DNA from: Pseudomonas sputi
GTDB lineage: Bacteria; Pseudomonadota; Gammaproteobacteria; Pseudomonadales; Pseudomonadaceae
Direction of reading: 5' to 3'
Length of the DNA stretch: 64,000 nt
NCBI RefSeq assembly: GCF_021603585.1
Contig: NZ_BQHI01000016.1
Span: forward strand, 1 to 64,000
Every line of letters starts with the position of its first letter. The stretch's first letter is position 1. Below, one piece after another: positions 43,678 through 53,284 of the stretch. Position numbers and translations under genes: made by a program. Under the pieces are notes generated by a model. It was not told the DNA's origin. It saw only the letters and a list, made by a program, of their open reading frames with translations, and searched no databases.

Positions 43678-44604
43678 TCAAGGACGATAAATAATCGCTG
43701 AACCCCACGACAGACCGACGCCGAAACCACTGATCGCGATGCGGCTCCAGTCGGAATCCATCACGTGTTTTTCCAGCAGCAAAGGCACACTGGACGACAC
43801 GGTATTACCGGTCTCGACCATGTCCTTGATGAACTTCTCCGGCTCGCCTTCGAAGCGCCGCGCCACGGCGTCGACAATCGCCGCACTGCCCTGGTGGATG
43901 CAGAAGGCATCGATGTCATCGGCCTTCAGGCCGGAATCGTCGAGCAGTTCGTGCAAGTGCGCCGGCACTTTGAGCAGCGCGAAGTTGAACACCTGACGGC
44001 CGTTCATGAAGAACACGCCATCGGTCACTTTCAAGTGCGGTGCGCCGGAACCGTCGGTGCCAAACTTGGCCTTGCCCAGCGCCCAGGTCGGGTCTTCACC
44101 CATCCAGGTGGCGGTGGCGGCATCGCCGAACAGCATGGTGGTGTTGCGGTCTTCCGGATCGACGATCTTCGAATACGGATCAGCAGTGATCAGCAGACCG
44201 TTCTTCAGACCGGCGGCTTCCATGAAGCCTTTGATCGCGTAAATGCCGTAGACGTAGCCGGAACAACCCAGGGAAATGTCGAACGCCGCGACATGGGTCG
44301 GCAGGCCGAGTTTGTCCTGGACGATGGCCGCGGTGTGCGGCAGGCCTTCTTCATCACCGTTCTGGGTGACGACGATCAGCGCATCGATGGATTCACGTTT
44401 CAGTTCAGGGTTGTTGGCAAACAGCGCATTGGCCGCTTCAACGCACAGATCGGAGGTTTCCTGTTCCGCGTCTTTGCGTGGGAGGAAGGCCGAACCGATC
44501 TTGCCGAGGATGAATTCTTCATCCTTCTCGAATTTTGCACCTTGTGCGTAATTGTCCACGCCGGCTACAGGAACGTAGCTCGCAATGCTTTTTATGCCAA
44601 TCAT
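43678..44604 (-). CDS. 3-oxoacyl-ACP synthase III (FabH-like) of the glycosylation island
   Basis: 308 aa thiolase-fold enzyme with active-site Cys114 (FDISLGCSGYVYGIY), the late His region (CIHQGSAAIVDAV), and the Asn of GNTVSSSVPLLL. The family condenses an acyl-CoA with malonyl-ACP. A housekeeping role is unlikely here. FabH-like genes in other Pseudomonas flagellin islands are needed for glycan N-acylation, so it may make an acyl group for a sugar. MIGIKSIASY at 44604 is the natural start of a longer open frame. Confidence 0.88.
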   Translation of the reverse strand: MIGIKSIASYVPVAGVDNYAQGAKFEKDEEFILGKIGSAFLPRKDAEQETSDLCVEAANALFANNPELKRESIDALIVVTQNGDEEGLPHTAAIVQDKLGLPTHVAAFDISLGCSGYVYGIYAIKGFMEAAGLKNGLLITADPYSKIVDPEDRNTTMLFGDAATATWMGEDPTWALGKAKFGTDGSGAPHLKVTDGVFFMNGRQVFNFALLKVPAHLHELLDDSGLKADDIDAFCIHQGSAAIVDAVARRFEGEPEKFIKDMVETGNTVSSSVPLLLEKHVMDSDWSRIAISGFGVGLSWGSAIIYRP

Positions 44605-44830
44605 TACGGCTTCCCAATAATAAACAGCCCAATACCACCGCTCGCAAGGATTCGAGGGGCGCCGACAAACAGAAAACGGCCGCCACAACGGGCAGCCACG
44701 GGGAGCGCAAAGGGCTATCACTGGAACCGAAAACGGGCCAGGCGCCATCTCCCCGGTCATTACAATACAGTGAAGATGCGCGTTATGACTCGCAGGTCAC
44801 GCTATTTTGCCGAATCGGTGACAGATCGGG

Positions 44831-45883
44831 TCATTCGACCAATGACCAGTCCAGCGGCGTACCGCGTTTGATCGGCTGGCGCGCATGGCGCCCGAGGACC
44901 GCATCGGTGTGCTTGGGCGGCAGACCGAGACCGGGACGAATGGCGCGCACATTGGCCGCCGTGAAAGGTTCACCGGCCGCCATATCGGCCGTGACGTACA
45001 GCGACCGGCGGTAGACCAGCGACTTTTTCTCGGCCTCGGTCACCCCGTAATGCACCTGGCCCATGGCCTGCCAGGCGCGCTCGGTCTCGACCACCAGGCT
45101 GGCCAGTTCCGCCGGTTCCAGCGAGAAACTGGCGTCCACCCCACCGGCTGAACGGTCGAGGGTGAAGTGTTTTTCCACCACCGTCGCGCCCAGCGCCACC
45201 GCTGCCACCGACACGCCGACCCCCATCGAATGATCTGACAGACCGACCTCACAGCCGAACAACTCGCGCAGATGCGGGATCGTGCGCACGTTGCTGTTGA
45301 TCGGGGTCGCCGGGTAGGTGCTGGTGCATTTGAGCAGCACCAGATCCTTGCAGCCGGCTTCGCGGGCAGCGCGCACGGTTTCGTCGAGTTCGGCGAGGCT
45401 GGCCATGCCGGTGGAAATGATCAGCGGTTTGCCAGTCGCTGCGACACGCCGGATCAACGGCAGATCGGTGTTTTCGAAACTGGCGATCTTGTAGGCCGGC
45501 ACATCGAGGCTTTCGAGAAAGTCCACGGCGCTGTCGTCAAACGGCGTCGAAAACGCGAGCATGCCCAGCTCCCTGGCCCGGGCGAAGATCGGCGCATGCC
45601 ATTCCCAGGGCGTGTGGGCCTTTTCATACAGGTCGTAGAGCGAGGTGCCCGCCCACAGACTGTTCGGATCCTTGATGAAGAACTCGCCTTGCGCCAGATC
45701 CAGGGTCATGGTTTCGGCGGTGTAGGTTTGCAGCTTCAGGGCGTGCGCACCGGCCTTTGCTGCCGCTTCGACAATCTGCAGGGCTACGTCCAGCGACTGG
45801 TTATGGTTGCCGCTCATTTCCGCGATGATGAACGGCGGCGCATCGGCACCGATCTGACGGTTGCCGATCTTGAAACTGCTCAT
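44831..45883 (-). CDS. pseI: Pseudaminic acid synthase PseI
   Basis: 350 aa NeuB-family enzyme: TIM barrel with FIIAEMSGNHNQS, ALKLQTYTAETMT, AFSTPFDDSAVDFLE, and YKIASFE, then a C-terminal SAF antifreeze-like domain (YVTADMAAGEPFTAANVRAIRPG). EMSGNHNQ favours PseI over NeuB. It condenses phosphoenolpyruvate with 2,4-diacetamido-2,4,6-trideoxy-L-altrose. The start overlaps the pseG-pseH stop. 226 bp without a gene follow, before the KAS III gene. Confidence 0.95.
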   Translation of the reverse strand: MSSFKIGNRQIGADAPPFIIAEMSGNHNQSLDVALQIVEAAAKAGAHALKLQTYTAETMTLDLAQGEFFIKDPNSLWAGTSLYDLYEKAHTPWEWHAPIFARARELGMLAFSTPFDDSAVDFLESLDVPAYKIASFENTDLPLIRRVAATGKPLIISTGMASLAELDETVRAAREAGCKDLVLLKCTSTYPATPINSNVRTIPHLRELFGCEVGLSDHSMGVGVSVAAVALGATVVEKHFTLDRSAGGVDASFSLEPAELASLVVETERAWQAMGQVHYGVTEAEKKSLVYRRSLYVTADMAAGEPFTAANVRAIRPGLGLPPKHTDAVLGRHARQPIKRGTPLDWSLVE

Positions 45884-47382
45884 TGACGGGATTCCTTCAA
45901 AACCTTGGTGAACGCGCAGGCACTCTGAGTGAACCCGGCGTCACGAAAAACATTCATCGAGGGCCGATTGGCCGGCAACACCTGAGCGGTGATGGCGGTC
46001 ATTTGCGGCCAGTGCGCCGCCACAAAGGCTTCACCCTGCGCCAGCAGCGCCCTGCCCCAGCCGAGGCCGAAACGCCCCTCAAGCAGATACAGCGAAACCT
46101 CCGCCTCAAAGCCGCGCAAATCGTAGCGCAGGACACCGACCGGGCCGTCATCCGCCTCGGCCACCAGCAGCAACCGCTGAGGATTGCGCAGGCTCGCGCC
46201 CAACCAGTTCACATGCTGCGTCCAATCAATCGTCCCACTGTCCAGCGACCAGCGGCGCACCGTCTCGGCATTGCGGCCATCGAACAGCAACTGCGCGTCA
46301 TCCGGCGTCGCCGGACGCAACTTGAGCACCGCGCCGGCCAGTGCCGCCGCCACCCGCAGCGCACCGCGTCCATCGACCAGTTGCCGCGAACGCTCGGCCA
46401 GGCTCTGGCGCAGATAAAAATTGCCCACGACAAAGCCGATGGCATCGCGCAGTTGCTCGACGCTGACCTGCTCCCGCGCGCCCATGAACACATGCGCCCC
46501 GGCCGCCGCCATCACCTCACCGTTGGCCTGCTGATTGTTCGACACCGCGATGCAGATCGTCGGCAGGCCCAGGGCCGCGCGCTCCCAACTGGTGCCGCCG
46601 CCGGCGCCGATAAACAGGTCGGCCTCGGTCATGCGCCGATGAAAATCGCTGACGAAACTGTGCAGGCGCCAGTGCGGCCGCGCTTCGGCCAGCGCCTGCA
46701 TCTCTGCCCAGGCCGGGTTGTCGGCGCCGGCGACAAAATCCACTTCAAGCGCCGAAAAATCCGCCAGCGCCAGCATCGCGTGATGAGTCTGGCGCGCCGC
46801 ATCGAAGCCGCCGAAATTCACCAGCACCCGGCGCGCCACCGGCTTGATGTCGATGGCCGGGCCACTGAACTCTTCGCGCAGCATGGCGAAGCGCGGGCCG
46901 AGCAGTGTTCGGCAACCGGCCGGCAGCAGCGGCTGATAGTTTTCGCTGAGCCCGGAGAGGTTCTGATTGAGCAGCAGGTCCACGCTGTAACGGCGGGTCC
47001 CCAGATCGTCGACGGCGGCGATCCGTGGGGCGAAGCGACGAGCTGCGGTCTGCCAGTGATGGTCGAGGCCGTAGTGATCGGCGATGACCCAGTCAAATCC
47101 GGGCTGCCCTTCCAGCTGCGCCGCCAGTGCATCGATATCCGCCTGCCACGGCAGCATCGATTCGATGGCCTGCTCCGGGTCTTCACCGGCATAGCGCTCC
47201 GGCAACGCGAAGGTCTCGAAGCCTTCGCTCTGCAACGCCTCGAGCCGATGGCCGGGTAGACGACGACAGGCGAACGCGACATGACTGCCTTGCGTGCGCA
47301 ACACCCGCGCCAGCGTCAGGCACCGGGCGATATGGCCGCTGCCGATGGTCGGTGAGGCGTCGGCGCGGATCAGCACTCTCAT
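45880..47382 (-). CDS. Fused PseG hydrolase - PseH-like N-acetyltransferase
   Basis: 500 aa, two enzymes in one chain. Residues 1-~345 are PseG, the UDP-2,4-diacetamido-trideoxy-altrose hydrolase (RADASPTIGSGHIARC with His17; GAGGGTSWERAALGLPTICIAVSNNQ). Residues ~353-500 are a GNAT acetyltransferase (LKLRPATPDDAQLLFDGRN; LRYDLRGFEAEVSLYL; GWGRALLAQGE; PANRPSMNVFRDAGF). It supplies the N-acetylation and UDP-removal steps of the pathway. ATGA overlaps join it to pseF and pseI. Confidence 0.93.
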   Translation of the reverse strand: MRVLIRADASPTIGSGHIARCLTLARVLRTQGSHVAFACRRLPGHRLEALQSEGFETFALPERYAGEDPEQAIESMLPWQADIDALAAQLEGQPGFDWVIADHYGLDHHWQTAARRFAPRIAAVDDLGTRRYSVDLLLNQNLSGLSENYQPLLPAGCRTLLGPRFAMLREEFSGPAIDIKPVARRVLVNFGGFDAARQTHHAMLALADFSALEVDFVAGADNPAWAEMQALAEARPHWRLHSFVSDFHRRMTEADLFIGAGGGTSWERAALGLPTICIAVSNNQQANGEVMAAAGAHVFMGAREQVSVEQLRDAIGFVVGNFYLRQSLAERSRQLVDGRGALRVAAALAGAVLKLRPATPDDAQLLFDGRNAETVRRWSLDSGTIDWTQHVNWLGASLRNPQRLLLVAEADDGPVGVLRYDLRGFEAEVSLYLLEGRFGLGWGRALLAQGEAFVAAHWPQMTAITAQVLPANRPSMNVFRDAGFTQSACAFTKVLKESRQ

Positions 47383-48107
47383 TGCAGTTCTCCGCCGGCC
47401 TTGAGTGCCGCGTAAAGGTACTCGGCACGCTTCCAGTCTTCGACGGTATCGATGTCCTGCACCAGATACCGGGGCAGGATCACCGGCAGACTGACCGGCG
47501 AATACAGCACCTCGCCACCCAGCCAGGCCTCACTACGACCCCAATAGAACTGGCCGGCATCCTGAAAGGCAGCCGGCAGATCCTGCGAACGGGTATTGCG
47601 AAATTCGGGGTACAACGCCGTCAGGCCGCCCTGCCCGTCGAGGGTCAAGGCGCGCTGCACCGGAAAGCCGAAATCGGTGACCGAAAAAGCAAAGGACTTG
47701 TCCGGGTGTCGCTTCAGCAATTCAAAGCCCTGACGCAGAAACCGCGCCTGCAACAGCGGCGCCGTGGCGTACACACAGCAGGCGTATTCGAAGGCCGGCA
47801 GTTGCTGCAAGGCATGCACGATCACCGCCGCGGTGCCGGTGAAATCATCGGCCAGTTCCGCCGGACGTATGAACGGCACGTGAGCACCGTTGGCTCGCGC
47901 CACGTCTGCGATCTCTGCGTCGTCGGTGCTGACCACCACTTGCTCGAACAACCCGGAATCGAGGGCCGTGCGAATCGAACGGACAATCATCGGCACACCG
48001 TCGAACGGCGCAAGATTCTTGCGCGGGATGCGTTTGCTGCCCCCGCGGGCCGGGATGATTGCGACGTTGTTCAAGGACGTTTTTCCGGCAGGATCACCCA
48101 TTACCAT
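47379..48107 (-). CDS. pseF: Pseudaminic acid cytidylyltransferase PseF
   Basis: 242 aa with the CMP-sugar synthetase signature IIPARGGSKRIPRKNLAPFDG near the N-terminus and VVSTDDAEIADVA. It activates pseudaminic acid with CTP. The frame runs back to a TTG at 48128 and offers ATGs at 48113, 48107 and 48101; 48107 has the best GGTGG spacing. It follows pseC. Confidence 0.94.
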   Translation of the reverse strand: MVMGDPAGKTSLNNVAIIPARGGSKRIPRKNLAPFDGVPMIVRSIRTALDSGLFEQVVVSTDDAEIADVARANGAHVPFIRPAELADDFTGTAAVIVHALQQLPAFEYACCVYATAPLLQARFLRQGFELLKRHPDKSFAFSVTDFGFPVQRALTLDGQGGLTALYPEFRNTRSQDLPAAFQDAGQFYWGRSEAWLGGEVLYSPVSLPVILPRYLVQDIDTVEDWKRAEYLYAALKAGGELQ

Positions 48108-48128
48108 TTCCATCCACCGCCGCGACAA

Positions 48129-49286
48129 TCATTCAGTCAACCGACGCAATTGCTCGACCACGTAATCCTGCTGCTGATCGCTCAGCAACGGGAACAGCGG
48201 CAGGCTGATCGCTTCGGCGTAATAGCGTTCGGCTTCGGGGAAGTCACCCTCGGCGAAACCCAGGTCACGATAGTACGGCTGCAAATGCAGCGGAATGTAG
48301 TGCAGGTTCACGCCGACGCCGGCGGCACGCAAGCCTTCGAACACCTGACGGTGGCTGAGGCTGATACGCTCGGTCTGCAAACGCACCACATAAAGATGCC
48401 AGGCCGATTCGGCCTCCGGCTGGAGGCTCGGCACGGTGACCGGCAAGTACGCCAGCAGACGGTCGTAACGCGCCGCCAGCGCCCGGCGCCGGGCAATGAA
48501 TTCGTCCAGTTTGCCCAGCTGCGACAGGCCCAGTGCGGCTTGCAGATCGGTGATCCGGTAATTGAACCCCAGCTCGACCTGCTGGTAATACCAAGGGCCG
48601 TGGCTGGGTTCGGTCATCTGCTGCGGATCGCGGGTCATGCCGTGGCTGCGCAGGCGTTGCAGACGCTCGGCCAGTTCCGGGCGATTGGTCAGCACCATGC
48701 CGCCTTCGCCGCTGGTGATGATCTTCACCGGATGAAAGCTGAACACGGTCATCGCGGCAAATTCACCGCAGCCCACCGGACGCCCGGCATAGCTTGCGCC
48801 AACCGCGTGGGAAGCGTCTTCGATCACCGTGAAGTTGTAGCGCTCGGCCAGTTCGGCAATCCGCCGCATGTCGCAGCTCTGCCCGGAGAACGCCACCGCC
48901 ACCAGCACTTTGGGCAGCGTGCCGTCGCGTTCGGCCGCATCGAGTTTGCTCGCCAGAACCTCGGCATCGAGGTTCCAGGTCAGCGGATCGATGTCCACAA
49001 AGTCGACGTCGGCACCGCAATAACGGCCGCAGTTGGCCGACGCGAGAAAGGTGTTGGGCGTGGTCCACAAACGGTCACCCGCTCCGAGCCCTGCCGCCAG
49101 ACAGGCAATGTGCAGCGCCGCCGTGGCGTTGCACACCGCCACGGCGAAATCAGCCTGGCAACGCTCGGCCATCGCCTGCTCGAAACGTTCGATGGTCGGC
49201 CCCTGGGTCAACCAGTCGGACTGCAACACCTCGACGACCGCGTCGATGTCCGCCTGGTCGAGGCTCTGCCGACCGTACGGAATCAT
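48129..49286 (-). CDS. pseC: UDP-4-amino-4,6-dideoxy-N-acetyl-L-altrosamine transaminase PseC
   Basis: 385 aa, DegT/DnrJ/EryC1 aminotransferase. PLP lysine 188 lies in VFSFHPVKIITSGEGGMVLTN and the phosphate-binding region is VCNATAALHIACLAAG. It aminates the 4-keto sugar made by PseB. The start overlaps the pseB stop. Confidence 0.95.
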   Translation of the reverse strand: MIPYGRQSLDQADIDAVVEVLQSDWLTQGPTIERFEQAMAERCQADFAVAVCNATAALHIACLAAGLGAGDRLWTTPNTFLASANCGRYCGADVDFVDIDPLTWNLDAEVLASKLDAAERDGTLPKVLVAVAFSGQSCDMRRIAELAERYNFTVIEDASHAVGASYAGRPVGCGEFAAMTVFSFHPVKIITSGEGGMVLTNRPELAERLQRLRSHGMTRDPQQMTEPSHGPWYYQQVELGFNYRITDLQAALGLSQLGKLDEFIARRRALAARYDRLLAYLPVTVPSLQPEAESAWHLYVVRLQTERISLSHRQVFEGLRAAGVGVNLHYIPLHLQPYYRDLGFAEGDFPEAERYYAEAISLPLFPLLSDQQQDYVVEQLRRLTE

Positions 49287-50284
49287 ACCGACAGCTTCGC
49301 GTGCAGTTCGGCGATCTGCCCCACCGAGAGGAAGTGCGGGTTGGTGTCGGAGCGGTATTCGAAGTCTTCGCCGACCGGCACGCCACGCTCACCGAGTTTG
49401 TCCTCGGCAAAATCCACATCGACGCTGGTGAAGCGAATCGACGGCTGGATCGTGTAGTGATCGGCAAACTCCAGAGTCATCCGCGCATCGTCCAGCGGCA
49501 CCATCAACTCGTGCAGTTTCTCGCCGGGACGGATGCCGACGTTCTTGTGCGGCAGGTGCTCGGCCATTCCCCGCGCGAGATCGACCACACGGATAGACGG
49601 AATCTTCGGCACGAACACTTCGCCGCCGTGCATCCGCGCAAAGCTGTCGAGTACGAATTGCACGCCGTGATCGAGGGTGATCCAGAAGCGGGTCATGCGC
49701 TCGTCGGTGATCGGCAGCTCTGTCGCGCCGTCAGCGATCAGCTTGCTGAAGAACGGCACGACCGAGCCGCGCGAACCGGCGACATTGCCGTAGCGCACCA
49801 CGGCAAAACGCGTTTGTTGCTCACCGGCAATGTTGTTGGCCGCGACGAACAACTTGTCCGACAGCAACTTGGTCGCGCCGTACAGATTGATCGGGCTTGC
49901 GGCCTTGTCGGTGGACAGCGCGACGACTTTCTTCACCCCGTTGTCGATGGCGGCGGCGATGATATTTTCCGCGCCGTTGACGTTGGTGCGGATGCATTCG
50001 GTCGGGTTGTATTCCGCCGCCGGCACCTGCTTCAACGCAGCGGCATGCACCACGTAATCGATGCCGCGCATGGCCTGGCGCAGGCGATCGGCGTCGCGCA
50101 CGTCACCGAGGAAGTAACGCATGCACGGCGCGTTGAACGTCTGCTGCATTTCGTATTGCTTGAGCTCATCCCGGGAGAACACCACCACGCGCTTGGGCTG
50201 GTATTGCTCGAGCAGGCGCGCGATGAACGTGCGCCCGAACGAGCCGGTGCCGCCGGAGATGAAAATCGATTTGCCGTTGAACAT
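49283..50284 (-). CDS. pseB: UDP-N-acetylglucosamine 4,6-dehydratase (inverting) PseB
   Basis: 333 aa extended SDR: FISGGTGSFGRTFI cofactor motif, then ALSTDKAASPINLYGATKLLSDK with the Asp-Lys and Tyr-x-x-x-Lys active-site residues. It carries out the first step, making the 4-keto-L-altro sugar. It is short and soluble, unlike membrane-bound WbpM types. Together with pseC, F, GH and I the whole six-step pathway is present. Confidence 0.96.
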   Translation of the reverse strand: MFNGKSIFISGGTGSFGRTFIARLLEQYQPKRVVVFSRDELKQYEMQQTFNAPCMRYFLGDVRDADRLRQAMRGIDYVVHAAALKQVPAAEYNPTECIRTNVNGAENIIAAAIDNGVKKVVALSTDKAASPINLYGATKLLSDKLFVAANNIAGEQQTRFAVVRYGNVAGSRGSVVPFFSKLIADGATELPITDERMTRFWITLDHGVQFVLDSFARMHGGEVFVPKIPSIRVVDLARGMAEHLPHKNVGIRPGEKLHELMVPLDDARMTLEFADHYTIQPSIRFTSVDVDFAEDKLGERGVPVGEDFEYRSDTNPHFLSVGQIAELHAKLSV

Positions 50285-50314
50285 GTCTTGAGTCCTGTTC
50301 CTTGTGCGCCAGAC

Positions 50315-53230
50315 CTAGGCGATCAGTTGCGCCCAATTCAGCGAAGCGCTGTCGTTCAGCACAAAGCCTTTGCCAGTCAGACTCAGGTTCGCGTTGTACG
50401 CCTGATCCCGGGCGAACGCCGCCGCCCATTTTTCCTGCAGCGCAGTCAGTGCCTGGCTGGTCTGTGCGATATCGCCCTGATGGATGACTTGCACCGATGG
50501 CGTCCAGACAGTCAGGTAGCCGGCCTCGCCGGCCCTCAGGCACAGATCGACATCGCTAAAGCCGGCAGCGAACGTGCTGTCGTCCAGACCGCCCAGCGCC
50601 TCGAACAGCTCTTTGCGTACCATCAGGCATATGTCGGAAACCGCCGAGTAGTTCTGGTCCACGGACAACCGATACAAATAGCCTTCGGCGTCGTGTTTCT
50701 CGCCGATGAATGCAGAGCCGACACCACCGTTCATGCCCAGGATCAGGCCAGCCTGGCTGACCTTGCCGTCGCGGTTGACCAGTTTGGGGCCGACCACACC
50801 GATTTCCGGGCGTAGCGCATGGTTGAGCAGCGAGTCGAGCCAGTTCGGATTGACCACTTCCGCATCCGCTGCCAACAGCACCAGAAACTCGCCTTGAGCC
50901 TGCTGGCTGGCCGCGTTGCACAGCGCAGCCGTGCTGAGCGATTGATCGGCGCGTAGCACGCTGACTTTCGGGTGCTGATAAGTCCCGAGCCAGTCATTGA
51001 CCTCGGCCGATTGCGAAGCCGTGGTTGCAATCAGGATTTCGTACTTGTGATAGCGGGTGCGCAGCTGCACACCTTCCAGGCAGCGTTGCAGCGCAGACAG
51101 ATCGTCCCCGGCCGGGATAACGATCGAAACCAGAGGGCGATCACTATGGTGATAATCGATCTGGTAGACCCCCGGCACCGCCGACGTGACCTTGGCCTTG
51201 TAACCGCGATTGCCCAGATGACGCAGCAATGCCAGACGCTCATGCGCATTCTCTTGCAGCTCCGGTGCCTGAGTGATCAGCAGCGGTTCATCGAGGTGCG
51301 CCAGACTGTTCAGGCCACCCTGCTCAATGATGCGCAGCAGCAGATCGAACTCCAGCGCCTTGCTGAAATCGGCACGGTAGCCGTCAACGTTCAGCAAAAC
51401 TTCGCGACGGATCAGCCAATGCCGCGCCATCAACCCCGGCAGGCTCAGCAACAGGTCGAGATTGAAGCCCGGACGGAACACGTCCATCAGCGCCCCGTTT
51501 TCCCGCCGCTGTATCTCGTCCGTGGAAACGGCGCTGATACCGCCGGCATTCATCAGCTCCAGGCTGGCGCGCAACAGGCCGCCGGCGGTGAACTCATCCC
51601 CTGCCTCAGCCAGCAGCAACCAGTCGCAAGGCGACTGACGAGCACTCTGATTGAGTTTGTCGACGAGATTGTCAGGCGTCACGCGGACAAAGTGCAGGGT
51701 GTTCTGCGCAGTGGTCGCCACCGGTGCTTCACCGGTGGTGAACACGACAATGCGGAACGCCTTGCATTGACCCTCGAGCAGACTGTCGAGACTGACCTGC
51801 AACTTGTCGATATCGTTATCCATATCCAGCAGGAAGATGCCGAACTGCGGGCCACCACCGTTGACGGCCAGGTGCTCGGCAATCGACGCGATCTGCCCGG
51901 CATCGGCCTGACGCGACTCCAGCCACTTGAGCAGACGGCCGGACTGCATCTTGTCGAATACCGAGTGGTGATCGGCAACGGTCAGCGTTTCCAGGCGTGC
52001 GATCCAGTCACGCATCTTCTGCGCTTCTTCATGCTCGCCAGCCAGTTCCAGTTGCGCGGCCAGGCGTTTGGCGACCGTGCGGTTGAACGCATTGAGGTCA
52101 TGGGCCTGCCACAGACGGTCGAGCACACTTTCAGGGGTGTCGTTGTTGCGCGCCTGGATCAGATGCGCCTGACGGGTCCACACCCCTTCCAGACCTTCGA
52201 GTTGAATACGCCCCGCCGGCATTGCGTGCAGCATGAATTCAAACTGTTCGAGGCGATCGAAGAACTCCTTGTTGTAGAACGGCATTTCGACATACTGCAG
52301 AGGTCCGAAACGGCGATCCGGATGTTTGAGCTCCTGGTTCCAGGTGGACTGGATGATCAGCTCGGCCGTCAGGGCCCGATTGGTTTGAAGGCTGTCGACC
52401 ATCGCCTCGAAGCTTCTCAAGGCAAACGCCTTGCCCTGCTCCGGGTTCAAATCCTTGATACCGGTCGGCAACGATGCCAGGAATTCGGCGAAGGCCTCGC
52501 GCTCGGCCACCGATTTGGGATCGATATAGGTCAGCGAGTGATACACCTCGGTGCTGTGCTCGGAGGCGCCATAGTTGATCTCGCGCACCACATACGGGAT
52601 CGGCAGGATCCGCGCCTTGGCACTGGCCAGCAGGAAGTACACGTGGCCGATTTCCTGCCACTGGAAACTGGTGCCCGGCGGCAATGCCGAATGCCAGGTT
52701 TTCATCAGGTCGGTACGGGTCACCGCGTAGAACGGCGGGATGTACTGACTCATGTAATCCACGACCCGGTCCTGCGCCCGCTCGGACGCGTAGTCCTCCT
52801 GCACTTTCTTGTCGCGGCGGTAGTAGCTCACGCCACCGGCCAGCGCCAGGTACATCATGCAGTAGCCATGGCACATGCCGTAGTCAGGGTTCGCCTGCAG
52901 GAAGCCCACCGACTCGGCCAGCGAATCGTGCAGGATGAAATCGTCGTCGGCTGCCAGCACCATGTACGGCGTGGTCAGTTGCTCCGCGCCATAGGCCAGC
53001 TTGGCCTGCATACCCCAGTAGGCGAACTGCGGCACATGGTGGTAATCGACCGCGGAAAAGTCGCCTTCTGGCCGCTCGGCGGTGGAGTCCAGCACCATGA
53101 TTCTGCAGGGCAAGCTGCTGTAATACTTCACCGCCCGACGCAGGAACGCCGGACGATTGTGCGTAATCAGCACCACGGTCAACAGCTCGTTGAGCGGTAG
53201 CGTCAATTCAGAACTGAACTTGCCTTGCAT
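50315..53230 (-). CDS. Large two-domain flagellin glycosyltransferase (Fgt2-like)
   Basis: 971 aa. The N-terminal GT-A domain opens LTVVLITHNRPAFLRRAVKYY and has the metal-binding VLAADDDF (Asp95-97), resembling TIGR00180-type transferases. A helical middle (~270-420) follows. A degraded GT2-like domain spans about 450-640. The C-terminal GT2 domain (~720-940) has RPLVSIVIPAGDDLSALQRC and LLAADAEVVNPNWLD. Length and place match the Fgt2 type in P. syringae. ATG at 53230 follows GGAG; a GTG four codons earlier is possible. Confidence 0.85.
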   Translation of the reverse strand: MQGKFSSELTLPLNELLTVVLITHNRPAFLRRAVKYYSSLPCRIMVLDSTAERPEGDFSAVDYHHVPQFAYWGMQAKLAYGAEQLTTPYMVLAADDDFILHDSLAESVGFLQANPDYGMCHGYCMMYLALAGGVSYYRRDKKVQEDYASERAQDRVVDYMSQYIPPFYAVTRTDLMKTWHSALPPGTSFQWQEIGHVYFLLASAKARILPIPYVVREINYGASEHSTEVYHSLTYIDPKSVAEREAFAEFLASLPTGIKDLNPEQGKAFALRSFEAMVDSLQTNRALTAELIIQSTWNQELKHPDRRFGPLQYVEMPFYNKEFFDRLEQFEFMLHAMPAGRIQLEGLEGVWTRQAHLIQARNNDTPESVLDRLWQAHDLNAFNRTVAKRLAAQLELAGEHEEAQKMRDWIARLETLTVADHHSVFDKMQSGRLLKWLESRQADAGQIASIAEHLAVNGGGPQFGIFLLDMDNDIDKLQVSLDSLLEGQCKAFRIVVFTTGEAPVATTAQNTLHFVRVTPDNLVDKLNQSARQSPCDWLLLAEAGDEFTAGGLLRASLELMNAGGISAVSTDEIQRRENGALMDVFRPGFNLDLLLSLPGLMARHWLIRREVLLNVDGYRADFSKALEFDLLLRIIEQGGLNSLAHLDEPLLITQAPELQENAHERLALLRHLGNRGYKAKVTSAVPGVYQIDYHHSDRPLVSIVIPAGDDLSALQRCLEGVQLRTRYHKYEILIATTASQSAEVNDWLGTYQHPKVSVLRADQSLSTAALCNAASQQAQGEFLVLLAADAEVVNPNWLDSLLNHALRPEIGVVGPKLVNRDGKVSQAGLILGMNGGVGSAFIGEKHDAEGYLYRLSVDQNYSAVSDICLMVRKELFEALGGLDDSTFAAGFSDVDLCLRAGEAGYLTVWTPSVQVIHQGDIAQTSQALTALQEKWAAAFARDQAYNANLSLTGKGFVLNDSASLNWAQLIA

Positions 53231-53284
53231 AACTTTCTCCACAACCGGCGATCCGCCGAGATAACGCTTGGGTGATGTTGCGAA

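Noticed and set aside
43678-44604. Housekeeping fabH
   Set aside because: No fatty acid synthesis genes around it; it is set in a glycosylation island with its own terminator.
49283-50284. WbpM/FlaA1 membrane dehydratase for O-antigen
   Set aside because: Only 333 aa and soluble, and coupled to pseC, so PseB fits better.
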